Shown: positions 63,995 to 64,000 of the stretch, piece by piece
Layout: each line of letters begins with the position of its first letter
Position numbering within the stretch: position 1 is the stretch's first letter
Assembly: GCA_900468805.1 (NCBI GenBank)
Contig: UEIF01000014.1
Span: forward strand, 88,865 to 152,864
Origin: Hyphomicrobiales bacterium
Lineage (GTDB): Bacteria; Pseudomonadota; Alphaproteobacteria; Rhizobiales; Rhizobiaceae
Direction of reading: 5' to 3'
Length of the DNA: 64,000 bases
Translations under genes and position numbers: made by a program
The notes under the pieces: model-generated
What the model saw: only the letters and a program-made list of their open reading frames with translations
The model's database searches: none
Told to the model about the DNA's origin: nothing

Positions 63995-64000
63995 TATTTT

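Overview
This 64 kb window looks like ordinary chromosomal backbone of an alphaproteobacterium of the Rhizobiaceae, most likely Rhizobium in the broad sense. The base composition is GC-rich. The gene set includes the aa3 oxidase operon, the biotin ECF transporter bioMNY, a BA14K-like protein, an IalB-like protein, RT0821-type and DUF1217 families and a 638-residue Dxs. I saw no rRNA, tRNA, CRISPR array, insertion sequence or prophage.

Layout. Bases 1-5100 (minus strand) hold coxB-coxA-ctaB-small membrane ORF-ctaG-coxC for cytochrome aa3 oxidase and its assembly factors; coxC runs off the left edge. Bases 5.4-8.4 kb hold an IalB-like secreted protein, tldD with a GNAT acetyltransferase, and a MazG-like protein. 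Bases 8.4-15.5 kb hold a D-Ala-D-Ala carboxypeptidase with SPOR domain, a polysaccharide deacetylase, pdxH, an RT0821-type lipoprotein, a DnaJ-like protein, fabI and a histidine phosphatase. Bases 15.5-22.5 kb hold a GGDEF-EAL sensor, aroC, ribB with a degenerate C-terminal half, and a YcaQ-type glycosylase. Bases 22.6-30.2 kb hold bioMNY, a hotdog thioesterase, a deacetylase-fold protein, xseB, an SDR, a pirin and dxs. Bases 30.4-39.7 kb hold a chemoreceptor, tlyA with an RlmD-like methyltransferase, an arsR-SRPBCC pair, an acyl-CoA dehydrogenase/enoyl-CoA hydratase operon and a CorA/ZntB transporter. Bases 39.7-50.8 kb hold a BA14K-like protein, a GbcA-like Rieske oxygenase, a protein of unknown family, a Sua5/TsaC protein, an FAD-linked oxidase, a 1248-residue DUF1217 repeat protein, a DUF6101 protein and ubiA. 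Bases 50.9-55.8 kb are the most accessory-looking part: a FadR/GntR regulator, an AT-rich gap with a perfect palindrome and a hairpin-rich leader, a propeller-like autotransporter, a XylB-like sugar dehydrogenase and a MipA/OmpV porin. Bases 55.9-64 kb hold a second histidine phosphatase, cfa, tex, glyS, a tautomerase and a divergent LysR regulator.

The genes serve respiration, envelope biogenesis, cofactor and lipid metabolism, translation quality and surface functions. The best candidates for new biology are the autotransporter locus (51.7-55.0 kb), the tenfold DUF1217 repeat protein (45.1-48.9 kb), the paired palindromes controlling arsR-SRPBCC (35.5 kb), the structured gap at 35.6-35.8 kb, and operator-like palindromes ahead of the acyl-CoA dehydrogenase operon. 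Start codons were chosen from Shine-Dalgarno sequences and family lengths, and often lie downstream of the longest possible ORF start.
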